A DNA stretch of 64,000 nucleotides from contig JAUYQZ010000023.1 of the NCBI GenBank assembly GCA_030695415.1, positions 1-64,000 of the forward strand, read 5' to 3'. The translations under genes were made by a program, and so were the position numbers. Shown here in pieces: positions 27,626 to 35,529 of the stretch. The notes below the pieces were generated by a model, which was given only the letters and a program-made list of their open reading frames with translations, was not told the origin of the DNA and did not search any database. Origin of the DNA: Hylemonella sp. Its GTDB lineage: Bacteria > Pseudomonadota > Gammaproteobacteria > Burkholderiales > Burkholderiaceae_C. How positions within the stretch are numbered: the first letter of the stretch is position 1; each line of letters opens with the position of its first letter.

Positions 27626-29621
27626 GAAAATTCTCATCGCCAATCGCGGTGAAATCGCCTGCCGGGTGGCAGCGACCGCCCGCCGCATGGGCATCCAGAC
27701 CGTGGCCGTCTACTCCGATGCCGATGCCAACGCCAAACACGTCAGTGTCTGCGACGAGGCCGTGCACATCGGCGGCAGTGCGCCGGCGGAAAGTTATCTG
27801 CGCTGGGAGCGCATCCTCGAGGCGGCGAAGGCCACCGGTGCGCAGGCCATCCACCCGGGTTATGGTTTCCTCAGCGAAAACGAAGCCTTTGCCCAAGCTT
27901 GTGCCAAAGCCGGGCTGGTCTTCATCGGCCCACCGGCCTCGGCCATCCAGGCCATGGGCCTGAAAGCCGAGTCCAAGCGCCTGATGGAAAAAGCCGGCGT
28001 GCCGCTGGTGCCGGGCTACCACGGTGCCGACCAGGATGTGAAGCTGCTGCAGCATGAGGCCGACCGCATCGGCTACCCCGTGCTGATCAAGGCCAGTGCG
28101 GGCGGCGGCGGCAAGGGCATGCGCGTGGTGGAAAAGCGCGAGGACTTCGAGAGTTCGCTCGCCTCCTGCCAGCGCGAAGCCATCAACAGCTTTGGCGACG
28201 CGGCGGTGCTGATCGAGAAGTACGTCATGCGCCCGCGTCACATCGAGATCCAGGTCTTCGGCGACACGCAGGGCAACTGCGTCTATCTCTTCGAGCGCGA
28301 CTGTTCGGTGCAGCGCCGTCACCAGAAGGTGTTGGAAGAGGCGCCGGCACCCGGCATGACCCCCGAGTTGCGACAGCAGATGGGCCAGGCCGCCGTGGCC
28401 GCGGCGCGTGCGGTGAATTACGTGGGCGCGGGCACGGTCGAATTCATCGTCGAGCAGCGCGAAGGGAGGATGAGTTTTTTCTTCATGGAGATGAACACCC
28501 GCCTGCAGGTCGAGCATCCGGTGACCGAGGCCATCACGGGCCTGGACCTGGTGGAGTGGCAATTGCGCGTGGCCGCCGGCGAACCGCTGCCGCTGAAGCA
28601 GGAACAGCTCAAGATCCAGGGCCATGCCATCGAGGCGCGCATCTGCGCCGAGAACCCGGACAAGCATTTCCTGCCGGCCACGGGCACGCTGCAGGTCTAC
28701 GCGCTGCCGCCGTGTTCAACTTTCGAGCGGGCCGATGTCCGGGTGGACTCTGGCGTGCGTCAGGGTGACAGCATCAGTCCGTACTACGACTCCATGGTCG
28801 CCAAGCTCATCGTGCACGGCGACACACGCGAGCAGGCCCTGGCCCGGCTCGACGCGGCCCTGGCCGCCACGCGCATCGTGGGCCTGCAGACCAATGTGCA
28901 GTTCCTGCGCCATGTGGTCGGCAGTCGCTCCTTTGCCCAGGCCGATCTGGACACGGCGCTGATTCCGCGTGAGGCGGCGGTGCTGTTCGAGCAGGAAAAG
29001 GTGGGCCTGCCCTTGGCCACCGCGGCGGTGGTGGCGCACACGCTGCTGCAGGAACAGGAGGCCGCGACCTCGGCGGGCTGGCTGGACCCCTGGGCGCGGC
29101 GCGACGGCTGGCGTTCGCACGGCCTGACACAGCGTTATTTCGACCTGGCGTTCCACGGCGAGCAGCACACGGCCGTGCTGACCTATCTGCACGACGGCGC
29201 CCTGCAGTTGCGGGTGGAAGAGGCATCGGCCACGCTGCAGTTCAAGCGCCATGGGGATGACATCGTCCTGCACTACGCCGGCTTGCGCGTGCTCGCGCAG
29301 GTGCTGCGCAGCGGCGAGGTGGCCCATGTGTTCACGCCCCAGGGGGCCACCCAGATCACTGTGCTGGACGCGCTGGCCCATGCCGGTGAGGCGCAGGCCG
29401 AAGGCGGGCGCCTGACTGCTCCCATGCCGGGCAAGGTGGTGTCCTTCGCCGTCAAGGCCGGCGACACCGTGAGCCGTGGCCAGGTGCTGGCCGTGATGGA
29501 GGCCATGAAGATGGAGCACACCCTCACCGCGCCCACCGAGGGTGTGGTGGCCGAGCTGCTGTACGCGCCGGGGGATCAGGTGACGGAGGGGGCGGAGTTG
29601 CTGAAGCTGTCAGCCGCGTGA
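27618..29621 (+). CDS. liuD: Methylcrotonyl-CoA carboxylase, biotin carboxylase/BCCP (alpha) subunit
   Basis: The 667-residue subunit holds a biotin carboxylase domain (KILIANRGEIACRVAATARR at the N-terminus, ATP-grasp motif KASAGGGGKGMRVV, then EMNTRLQVEHPVTE), an intermediate BT domain, and a C-terminal biotinyl domain with the attachment lysine K631 in MEAMKMEHTL. It carboxylates biotin with ATP and bicarbonate and hands CO2 to LiuB. A strong GGAGG lies 6 nt before the ATG. liuB and liuD are usually adjacent or split only by liuC; here bioA-bioF-bioD lie between. Confidence 0.96.
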   Translation: MFKKILIANRGEIACRVAATARRMGIQTVAVYSDADANAKHVSVCDEAVHIGGSAPAESYLRWERILEAAKATGAQAIHPGYGFLSENEAFAQACAKAGLVFIGPPASAIQAMGLKAESKRLMEKAGVPLVPGYHGADQDVKLLQHEADRIGYPVLIKASAGGGGKGMRVVEKREDFESSLASCQREAINSFGDAAVLIEKYVMRPRHIEIQVFGDTQGNCVYLFERDCSVQRRHQKVLEEAPAPGMTPELRQQMGQAAVAAARAVNYVGAGTVEFIVEQREGRMSFFFMEMNTRLQVEHPVTEAITGLDLVEWQLRVAAGEPLPLKQEQLKIQGHAIEARICAENPDKHFLPATGTLQVYALPPCSTFERADVRVDSGVRQGDSISPYYDSMVAKLIVHGDTREQALARLDAALAATRIVGLQTNVQFLRHVVGSRSFAQADLDTALIPREAAVLFEQEKVGLPLATAAVVAHTLLQEQEAATSAGWLDPWARRDGWRSHGLTQRYFDLAFHGEQHTAVLTYLHDGALQLRVEEASATLQFKRHGDDIVLHYAGLRVLAQVLRSGEVAHVFTPQGATQITVLDALAHAGEAQAEGGRLTAPMPGKVVSFAVKAGDTVSRGQVLAVMEAMKMEHTLTAPTEGVVAELLYAPGDQVTEGAELLKLSAA

Positions 29622-29656
29622 CCGGTACGGGCTCACGTGACGGTTAAGCTCGACCC

Positions 29657-30577
29657 ATGAAGATTTATTTCTGCTGCACCGATTTCAAGGCCGAGCCCTG
29701 GCTGGCTGCACTGCGCGCCGCACTGCCGCAGGCCCAGATCGAGGTCTGGGCGCCCGGTGCCGGCCCGGCCGACTACGCGGTGGTCTGGGCGCCGCCGCAA
29801 CAGTTCCTCGACGAGCAGCCGCAGATCAAGGCCCTGTTCAATATTGGCGCCGGCGTCGATGCACTCACGCAGCTCAAGCTGTCGCCCAAGACGAAGCTGG
29901 TGCGGCTGGACGATGCCGGCATGTCGGTGCAGATGGCCGAATACGTGACGCATGCGCTGATCCGCCACTTCCGCGAGTTCGATGTGTATGCCGCCGACGT
30001 GGCGAACGCGAAGTGGTCCTTTCGAAAACCGCGCCTGCGCGAGGACTTTCCCGTGGGCATCATGGGCCTGGGGGTGCTGGGTCAGCGCGTGGTCCGTGCC
30101 GTCCAGACCTTTGAATTCCCGGTGCGGGGCTGGAGCCGGTCCCCGAAGGAACTGCATGGCGTGCCTTGTTACGCGGGGGACGCACAGTTCGCCGAATTCC
30201 TGGCCGAAACCAAGGTGCTGGTCTGCCTGCTGCCGCTGACTGAAGAGACCCGCGGCATCATGAACCGCGAGACGCTGGCGCAGTTGCGGCCCGGGGCCTA
30301 CGTGATCAACGTGGCGCGCGGCGCGCACCTGGTGGAAGAGGATCTGATCCCGCTGATCGACAGCGGCCAGCTGGCTGGCGCCACGCTGGACGTGTTCCGC
30401 CAGGAGCCGCTACCGGCCGGTCACCCCTTCTGGCGCCATCCCAAGATCACGGTGACGCCGCACACCTCGGCGCGTACCCTGCGCGACGAGAGCGTGGCGC
30501 AGATCGCGGGCAAGATCGTTGCCCTGGAACAGGGAAAGCCCATCGCTGGCGTGGTTGATCACCACAAGGGATACTGA
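29657..30577 (+). CDS. ghrA: Glyoxylate/hydroxypyruvate reductase A-like dehydrogenase
   Basis: This D-isomer-specific 2-hydroxyacid dehydrogenase of 306 residues reduces glyoxylate or hydroxypyruvate with NAD(P)H. The nucleotide-binding segment GIMGLGVLGQRV (about residues 134-145), catalytic Arg in VINVARGAHLVEEDL and the C-terminal HTSA histidine are visible. Overall it is most like E. coli GhrA. It stands 35 nt after liuD and 22 nt before the HMG-CoA lyase gene, so it is probably in the same transcript; a role in leucine breakdown is not evident. Confidence 0.9.
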   Translation: MKIYFCCTDFKAEPWLAALRAALPQAQIEVWAPGAGPADYAVVWAPPQQFLDEQPQIKALFNIGAGVDALTQLKLSPKTKLVRLDDAGMSVQMAEYVTHALIRHFREFDVYAADVANAKWSFRKPRLREDFPVGIMGLGVLGQRVVRAVQTFEFPVRGWSRSPKELHGVPCYAGDAQFAEFLAETKVLVCLLPLTEETRGIMNRETLAQLRPGAYVINVARGAHLVEEDLIPLIDSGQLAGATLDVFRQEPLPAGHPFWRHPKITVTPHTSARTLRDESVAQIAGKIVALEQGKPIAGVVDHHKGY

Positions 30578-30599
30578 GCACTTCATCCGAGAGCAATTC

Positions 30600-31505
30600 A
30601 TGAGTCTTCCCACCCGCGTCCAGCTGATCGATGTCGGTCCGCGTGACGGCCTGCAGAACGAGAAGCAGCCGGTGCCGGCCGCCGTCAAGATCGGGCTGGT
30701 GCAGCGCCTGCAGGACGCCGGTCTGACGGAGATCGAGGTCACCAGTTTCGTGTCGCCGAAGTGGGTGCCGCAGATGGCCGACAACGCCGAGGTCATGGCC
30801 GGCATCACGCGCCAGGCGGGTGTGCGCTATTCGGTGCTGGTGCCGAACATGAAGGGTTACGAGGCAGCGGTGCTCTCGAGGCCCGACGAGATCGTGGTCT
30901 TCGGCGCGGCCAGCGAGCTCTTCAGCCAGAAGAACATTAACTGCTCGATCGCCGAGAGCATCGAGCGTTTCGCGCCGGTGGTTGCCGCCGCGCGGGCCGC
31001 CGGCATCCAGGTGCGCGGCGCCATCTCCTGCGCCATGGCCTGCCCCTACGAAGGCGACGTGGCGCCCGAGCGGGTGGAGCTGGTCGCGCGGTTGATGAAG
31101 GACATCGGCGTGCAGCGGGTGGACGTGGCGGACACCATCGGCGTGGCCACGCCGCACAAGACCCGGCGCGCCATGGAAGCGGCGCTCAAGCACTACGATC
31201 TCAACAACGTTTCAGGCCACTTCCATGACACCTACGGCCAGGCGCTGGCCAACACCTACGCCGCGCTGGAAATGGGGATCTGGAATTTCCAGTCCTCCGT
31301 GGCTGGCCTGGGCGGCTGTCCCTATGCCAAGGGCGCCACGGGCAATGTGGCTACTGAAGACGTGGTCTACCTGCTGCACGGCATGGGCATCGAGACCGGC
31401 ATCGACCTGGACAAACTGGTCGACGCCGGCCAATACATCAGCGACTTTCTGCAGCGCCCGCCCAATTCGCGTGCCGCGACGGCCTTGCTGAACAAGCGGA
31501 GTTGA
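30600..31505 (+). CDS. mvaB: Hydroxymethylglutaryl-CoA lyase
   Basis: This TIM-barrel lyase (LiuE) splits HMG-CoA into acetyl-CoA and acetoacetate, the last leucine-specific step. The N-terminal VGPRDGLQNEK motif and the C-terminal active-site cysteine loop GGCPYAKGATGNVATEDVVY are complete. The product has 301 residues from ATG 30600, the normal start MSLPTRVQLIDVG; a longer reading from 30519 overlaps ghrA and is unlikely. It follows ghrA closely. Confidence 0.96.
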   Translation: MSLPTRVQLIDVGPRDGLQNEKQPVPAAVKIGLVQRLQDAGLTEIEVTSFVSPKWVPQMADNAEVMAGITRQAGVRYSVLVPNMKGYEAAVLSRPDEIVVFGAASELFSQKNINCSIAESIERFAPVVAAARAAGIQVRGAISCAMACPYEGDVAPERVELVARLMKDIGVQRVDVADTIGVATPHKTRRAMEAALKHYDLNNVSGHFHDTYGQALANTYAALEMGIWNFQSSVAGLGGCPYAKGATGNVATEDVVYLLHGMGIETGIDLDKLVDAGQYISDFLQRPPNSRAATALLNKRS

Positions 31506-31510
31506 GCGTC

Positions 31511-31747
31511 ATGGAATGGTTGGCAAAGAAGGCCGTGCAGGCTCAGGCGCAGGCCCGCAACCTGCCTTCCCCATGCATTTCGGTGTGCACCATGGAGCTG
31601 GCCTTCGGCCAGTGCCGGGGCTGCTTGCGCACGCTGGATGAGATCGGCGCCTGGTCCACGCTGGACGACGAGGGCAAGCGTGCTGTCTGGGCGCGCATCG
31701 AACAACGCGCCCGGGCCGCGAGCCCGGCCACCGGAGACCCTGCATGA
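31511..31747 (+). CDS. DUF1289 family small cysteine-rich protein
   Basis: This 78-residue protein has the DUF1289 signature CISVCTMELAFGQCRGCLRT with four cysteines that probably bind a metal. Function of the family is unknown. The start ATG lies 5 nt after the HMG-CoA lyase stop; the stop overlaps the next ATG (ATGA). It is likely translated as part of the same operon. Confidence 0.88.
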   Translation: MEWLAKKAVQAQAQARNLPSPCISVCTMELAFGQCRGCLRTLDEIGAWSTLDDEGKRAVWARIEQRARAASPATGDPA

Positions 31748-32370
31748 AGCAGATCACCTTCTACCTGGACTTCATCTCGCCTTACACGCACCTGGCTTTC
31801 GAGCGCCTGCCCGAGGCGCTGATGGGCCTGAGTTATTCGGTCAGCTACCGGCCGGTGCTGCTGGGTGCCCTGCTGCGCCACCACAAGCTGCTCGGCCCGG
31901 CCGAGGTGCCGGCCAAGCGCGAATGGACCTATCGCCACGTCATGTGGCTGGGGCAGCAGCACGGGGTGCCTTTGCAGATGCCGTCCGTGCACCCTTTCAA
32001 TCCGCTGCCCCCGCTGCGCCTGGCGATTGCCGCGGCGAACGGCGGCGACCCCAACCGTTATGTCTGCGAGACGCTGTTGCGCCATGTCTGGCAGGGCGGC
32101 CTGGATGCCAACGACCCCGTGCGCCTGCAGGCCTTGCGCGAGCAGCTGGCGCCACCCCTGGCCGGCGAGGACGAGACCGTCAAGGCCCGCCTGCGTGCCA
32201 ACACCGACGAGGCCGTGGCTGCCGGTGTGTTCGGCGTGCCGTCTTTTGTTGTCGAGGGTCGTCTGTTCTGGGGCCTGGACAGCCTGCCCATGCTGCGCCG
32301 TTACCTTGAAGGCGACCCCTGGTTCGACGGACCGGGCTGGCAGTCCCAGACGGCCGCGCCGGTCACCTGA
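31744..32370 (+). CDS. 2-hydroxychromene-2-carboxylate isomerase (DsbA/kappa-GST family)
   Basis: The N-terminus ITFYLDFISPYTHLAFERL is typical of the HCCA isomerase/kappa-class glutathione transferase family, where a Ser (SPYT) replaces the CxxC of DsbA. The C-terminal GVFGVPSFVVEGRLFWGLDSL carries the cis-Pro loop. Length is 208 residues. HCCA isomerase acts in naphthalene breakdown, but most genomic members have unknown roles and need not do so. It ends the mvaB unit; a hairpin follows. Confidence 0.88.
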   Translation: MKQITFYLDFISPYTHLAFERLPEALMGLSYSVSYRPVLLGALLRHHKLLGPAEVPAKREWTYRHVMWLGQQHGVPLQMPSVHPFNPLPPLRLAIAAANGGDPNRYVCETLLRHVWQGGLDANDPVRLQALREQLAPPLAGEDETVKARLRANTDEAVAAGVFGVPSFVVEGRLFWGLDSLPMLRRYLEGDPWFDGPGWQSQTAAPVT

Positions 32371-32371
32371 A

Positions 32372-32396
32372 ACCGGGACGCTCAGCGTTTCCCGGT
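32372..32396. terminator. Stem-loop after the mvaB operon
   Basis: ACCGGGA-CGCT pairs with AGCG-TTTCCCGGT around a one-base loop region, with a 2-nt bulge. It begins 2 nt after the upstream stop. No T-run follows, so it may be a Rho-type or mRNA-stabilising hairpin. The rest of the gap to 32552 holds a small TCAGGCCTGA palindrome (32444-32453) and nothing else clear. Confidence 0.4.
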
Positions 32397-32552
32397 AGGT
32401 GAAACAACGTCCCCGGGTTATCACCTAATTGGTCAGCCTCCGCTCAGGCCTGAGTCAGCCACGGTTGGTTTCGCGTCAGAGCTGGGTCAGTGCCGTCTCC
32501 CACACTCCATACGTATCCCCATTCCGGGGATGGCCTATTCAGGAGACACAAC

Positions 32553-34316
32553 ATGGCAACGACACCGGCCGCACGGCCCATGAGCAAGGAAGAGAAGAAG
32601 GTCATCTTCGCTTCCTCGCTCGGTACCGTATTCGAGTGGTACGACTTCTATCTTTACGGCTCGCTCGCAGCCATCATTGCCAAGCAGTTCTTCAGCGGAC
32701 TGGACGAAGGTTCTGCCTTCATCTTTGCGCTGCTGGCATTTGCCGCAGGCTTCATCGTGCGTCCCTTCGGCGCCATCTTCTTCGGCCGCCTGGGCGACAT
32801 GATCGGCCGCAAGTACACCTTCCTGGTCACGATCCTGATCATGGGCCTGGCCACCTTCATCGTGGGCATCCTGCCCAACTACGCCACCATCGGCGTTGCC
32901 GCGCCGGTCATCCTGATCGCGCTGCGCCTGCTGCAGGGCCTGGCCCTGGGCGGTGAGTACGGTGGTGCTGCCACCTACGTGGCCGAGCACTCGCCGCACG
33001 GCAAGCGCGGTGCCTACACCTCCTGGATCCAGACCACGGCCACCCTGGGCCTGTTCCTGAGCCTGATGGTGATTCTGGGCACCCGTACTCTGATCGGCGA
33101 AGAGAAATTCGCCGACTGGGGCTGGCGTGTTCCCTTCCTGGTCTCCATCTTCCTGCTGGCCATTTCGGTCTGGATCCGTCTGTCGATGAACGAATCGCCC
33201 GCTTTTGCCAAGATGAAGGCGGAAGGCAAGACCTCCAAGGCGCCCCTGTCCGAGTCCTTCGGCCAGTGGAAGAACCTGAAGATCGTGATCCTTGCGCTGA
33301 TCGGCCTGACCGCCGGCCAGGCCGTGGTCTGGTACTCGGGTCAGTTCTACGCCCTGTTCTTCCTGACCCAGGCCCTCAAGGTGGATGGCGCCTCCGCCAA
33401 CATCTATGTGGCCATCTCGCTGCTGATCGGTACGCCCTTCTTCATCATCTTCGGCGCCTGGTCCGACAAGATCGGCCGCAAACCCATCATCATGGCGGGC
33501 TGCCTGCTGGCGGTGGTGACCTATTTCCCGGTGTTTGAAGCGCTGACCAAGGCGGCCAACCCCGATCTGGCAGCTGCACAAGCCGCCAACAAGGTGGTGG
33601 TGACGGCGGACCCGAGCGAGTGCTCGTTCCAGTTCAACCCGACCGGTACCGTCAAGTTCACCAGCTCGTGCGATATTGCCAAGCAGCGTTTGGCTAGCGC
33701 TTCGGTGAGCTATGAAAACGTGGCTGCACCTGCTGGTACACCGGCCACCATCAAGGTGGGCGAGACCGTGGTGAAGGTGAAGTACACACCTGAAGACATT
33801 GCTGCTGCCAAAGCCGCTGCCGAAGCCAAGCTGGCCGACGTGTCTGCTGCACAACCCCTGGACCCCAAGGCGGTGGAAGCTGCCAAGAAGTCTGTGGCGG
33901 ACCTGAGCAACGAAAAGACGGCTGGTGCCAACATGCTCGGCGCCAACCTGGGTGCTGCGCTCAAGGCCGCCGGCTACCCCGCCAAGGCCGACATGGCCAA
34001 GGTCGACAAGGTCATGGTCATTGCCATCCTGACCTACCTGGTGATCCTGGTCACCATGGTCTACGGCCCGATCGCCGCCATGCTGGTGGAAATGTTCCCG
34101 ACCCGCATCCGTTACACCTCCATGTCGCTGCCGTATCACATCGGTAACGGCTGGTTCGGCGGCCTGCTGCCCACCACGGCCTTCGCCATCGTGGCGCAGA
34201 CCGGCAATATGTACAACGGCCTCTGGTACCCGATCATCATCGCCGGCATGACCTTCGTGATTGGCATGCTGTTCGTCAAGGAAACCAAGGACGTGGATAT
34301 CTACGCCAACGACTGA
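32553..34316 (+). CDS. MHS-type MFS transporter with large inserted loop
   Basis: This major facilitator of the metabolite:H+ symporter type (ProP/KgtP/ShiA-like) shows FEWYDFYLYGSLAA in TM1, GRLGDMIGRKYTF in loop 2-3 and GGEYGGAATYVAEHSPHGKRG in TM4-5. At 587 residues it is about 150 longer than usual. The extra part (about residues 334-487) follows the DKIGRK loop and TM9, so it should be periplasmic; it is Ala/Lys-rich and has two cysteines, C357 and C373. AGGAGA precedes the ATG at 32553. The substrate, probably a small carboxylate, is unknown. Confidence 0.88.
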   Translation: MATTPAARPMSKEEKKVIFASSLGTVFEWYDFYLYGSLAAIIAKQFFSGLDEGSAFIFALLAFAAGFIVRPFGAIFFGRLGDMIGRKYTFLVTILIMGLATFIVGILPNYATIGVAAPVILIALRLLQGLALGGEYGGAATYVAEHSPHGKRGAYTSWIQTTATLGLFLSLMVILGTRTLIGEEKFADWGWRVPFLVSIFLLAISVWIRLSMNESPAFAKMKAEGKTSKAPLSESFGQWKNLKIVILALIGLTAGQAVVWYSGQFYALFFLTQALKVDGASANIYVAISLLIGTPFFIIFGAWSDKIGRKPIIMAGCLLAVVTYFPVFEALTKAANPDLAAAQAANKVVVTADPSECSFQFNPTGTVKFTSSCDIAKQRLASASVSYENVAAPAGTPATIKVGETVVKVKYTPEDIAAAKAAAEAKLADVSAAQPLDPKAVEAAKKSVADLSNEKTAGANMLGANLGAALKAAGYPAKADMAKVDKVMVIAILTYLVILVTMVYGPIAAMLVEMFPTRIRYTSMSLPYHIGNGWFGGLLPTTAFAIVAQTGNMYNGLWYPIIIAGMTFVIGMLFVKETKDVDIYAND

Positions 34317-34336
34317 GCGGGCGCCTGCTCTATCAC

Positions 34337-34394
34337 CCCTGCCCCGACCCGCCGGGGCAGGGCGGGCCCTCCACGTGAGGGCCCTTCTTCTTTA
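34337..34394 (+). terminator. Double hairpin, second with T-rich tail
   Basis: The first stem is CCCTGCCCCG/CGGGGCAGGG (34337-34362, 6-nt loop). The second is GGGCCCTC/GAGGGCCC (34364-34384, 5-nt loop) followed by TTCTTCTTT, a good intrinsic terminator. It separates the transporter gene from the small membrane peptide gene; read-through may still couple them. Confidence 0.75.
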
Positions 34395-34412
34395 GATCGA
34401 AAGGAAATACAT

Positions 34413-34583
34413 ATGTGGAAAATCATCATCGGTTTCATCGTCTTCGCTGCGCTGGCGATGTTCGTCATCATCCAGGGTGGTGACCAGCTCGACATGGGAG
34501 GCGAAAAGCATGGCGCCGACGCCGTGCATGCCCCCGAGCCAGCTGCATCGGCCCCCGCGCCGGCAGCCAGCGCCGCCAAATAG
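34413..34583 (+). CDS. Small single-helix membrane protein (56 aa)
   Basis: The reading frame encodes MWKIIIGFIVFAALAMFVII as one transmembrane helix, then a short acidic/Ala-Pro-rich tail ending APAASAAK. AAAGGAAA lies 7-8 nt before the ATG, a good ribosome site. It sits 96 bp after the MFS transporter gene. Such small proteins can modulate transporters, but no function is known; the partner idea is inference from position only. Confidence 0.7.
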   Translation: MWKIIIGFIVFAALAMFVIIQGGDQLDMGGEKHGADAVHAPEPAASAPAPAASAAK

Positions 34584-34628
34584 GCAGGTACTGAGGAGAC
34601 AAAGTGGCAGGTATAGCCACGCCAAAAA

Positions 34629-35084
34629 ATGAACTATTCAAAAACAGAAGTTGGGCAACAGGCGTTCAAGGAGCGTTCGTCCGCCTTGTCGGCACGGCAA
34701 CGCTCCGCCTTCATCCTGTTCGACGGAGTCAAGTCGCTGCGGCAGGTGCTGGCGGCCACGACCGGGCTCGGTATGACCGTTGCGGATGTCGAATACATGG
34801 TCGCCCAGGGTTTCCTGGTGGCTGATCCATCGGCGGTGGCGGCTGCCGAGGCAGTCACGGTCGCGGCCACCGCTCGCAGCGCGCGCACGCCACAGGAGCG
34901 TTATGCCGAGGCCTGCCCATTGGCCACCCAGCTGACGGCTTCGCTGGGCTTGCGTGGCTTCAAGCTGAACCTGGCCATCGAGGGCGCCGCGGGTTATGAC
35001 GACCTGCTGGCGCTGCTGCCGAAGATCCAGGCTGCCGTGGGTCATGAGGCCAGCCGGCCGCTGGAGCGGGCCTTGCTGGCTTGA
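34629..35084 (+). CDS. Hypothetical protein, paralogue of the 61729 product
   Basis: The family is not recognised by name. The 151-residue protein has an N-terminal helical domain with NYSKTEVGQQAFKERSSALS, QRSAFILFDG and EYMVAQGFLVA, resembling a winged-helix-like fold, an Ala-rich linker (about residues 65-85), and a C-terminal helical domain (ATQLTASLGLRGFKLNLAIE). The product at 61729 has the same layout with matching YxK(S/T)ExG, QRxxxILxDGxK and GF positions. No signal peptide or TM. The ATG has no close ribosome site; see the A6 tract finding. Confidence 0.75.
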   Translation: MNYSKTEVGQQAFKERSSALSARQRSAFILFDGVKSLRQVLAATTGLGMTVADVEYMVAQGFLVADPSAVAAAEAVTVAATARSARTPQERYAEACPLATQLTASLGLRGFKLNLAIEGAAGYDDLLALLPKIQAAVGHEASRPLERALLA

Positions 35085-35090
35085 AGGAGC

Positions 35091-35393
35091 TTAGCGCCGG
35101 AACTTGCCGTCCGCCGTGATGATGGACAGGTCGGCGAAGTCCAGGCCGGCGCGGCGCAAGGCCTCCACCAGCACCTTGGCTGCGGCGAACCCCTCCAGCA
35201 TGGCTGGCGTGACTTCCGCCACTCCCTTGGCATGGATGGCGTCGATATAGAGCTTGGCGCCGTCGGTGATTTCTTTCACGCCGGCCGCAGCAGTGCCGAT
35301 GAACCCGGCGGTCTGGCCGATCAGGATCTGGGCCTGGCCAGCCGCCGCCGCCAGGGTGAGCAGGACGGCCCCCAACACTTTGAAGCTTTGCAT
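35091..35393 (-). pseudogene. Internally deleted branched-chain amino acid ABC binding protein remnant
   Basis: The 100-codon frame starts with a signal peptide (MQSFKVLGAVLLTLAAAAGQ) and the N-terminal LIVBP stretch ILIGQTAGFIGTAAAGVKEI...GAKLYIDAI. It then jumps to the family's C-terminal part TPAMLEGFAAAKVLVEALRR and ends with DLSIITADGKFRR. Full-length periplasmic LivK-like proteins have about 370-400 residues, so the ligand-binding middle is missing. The frame is still open, so a short secreted peptide may be made, but transport function is lost. It is convergent with the 34629 gene, 6 nt apart. Confidence 0.75.
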
Positions 35394-35529
35394 CGTGTTT
35401 CCGTGGACTCGTGATTTTGGAGCAAAGCCTGTTCTATCGGATGCGGTTGGGCCGGCCGCATGCCCCGTGGCCATGCTGGGGTAAGGGGGCGTGCCTAGAA
35501 TGCTTCGGCCACACTGAAAGACAGCAGCC

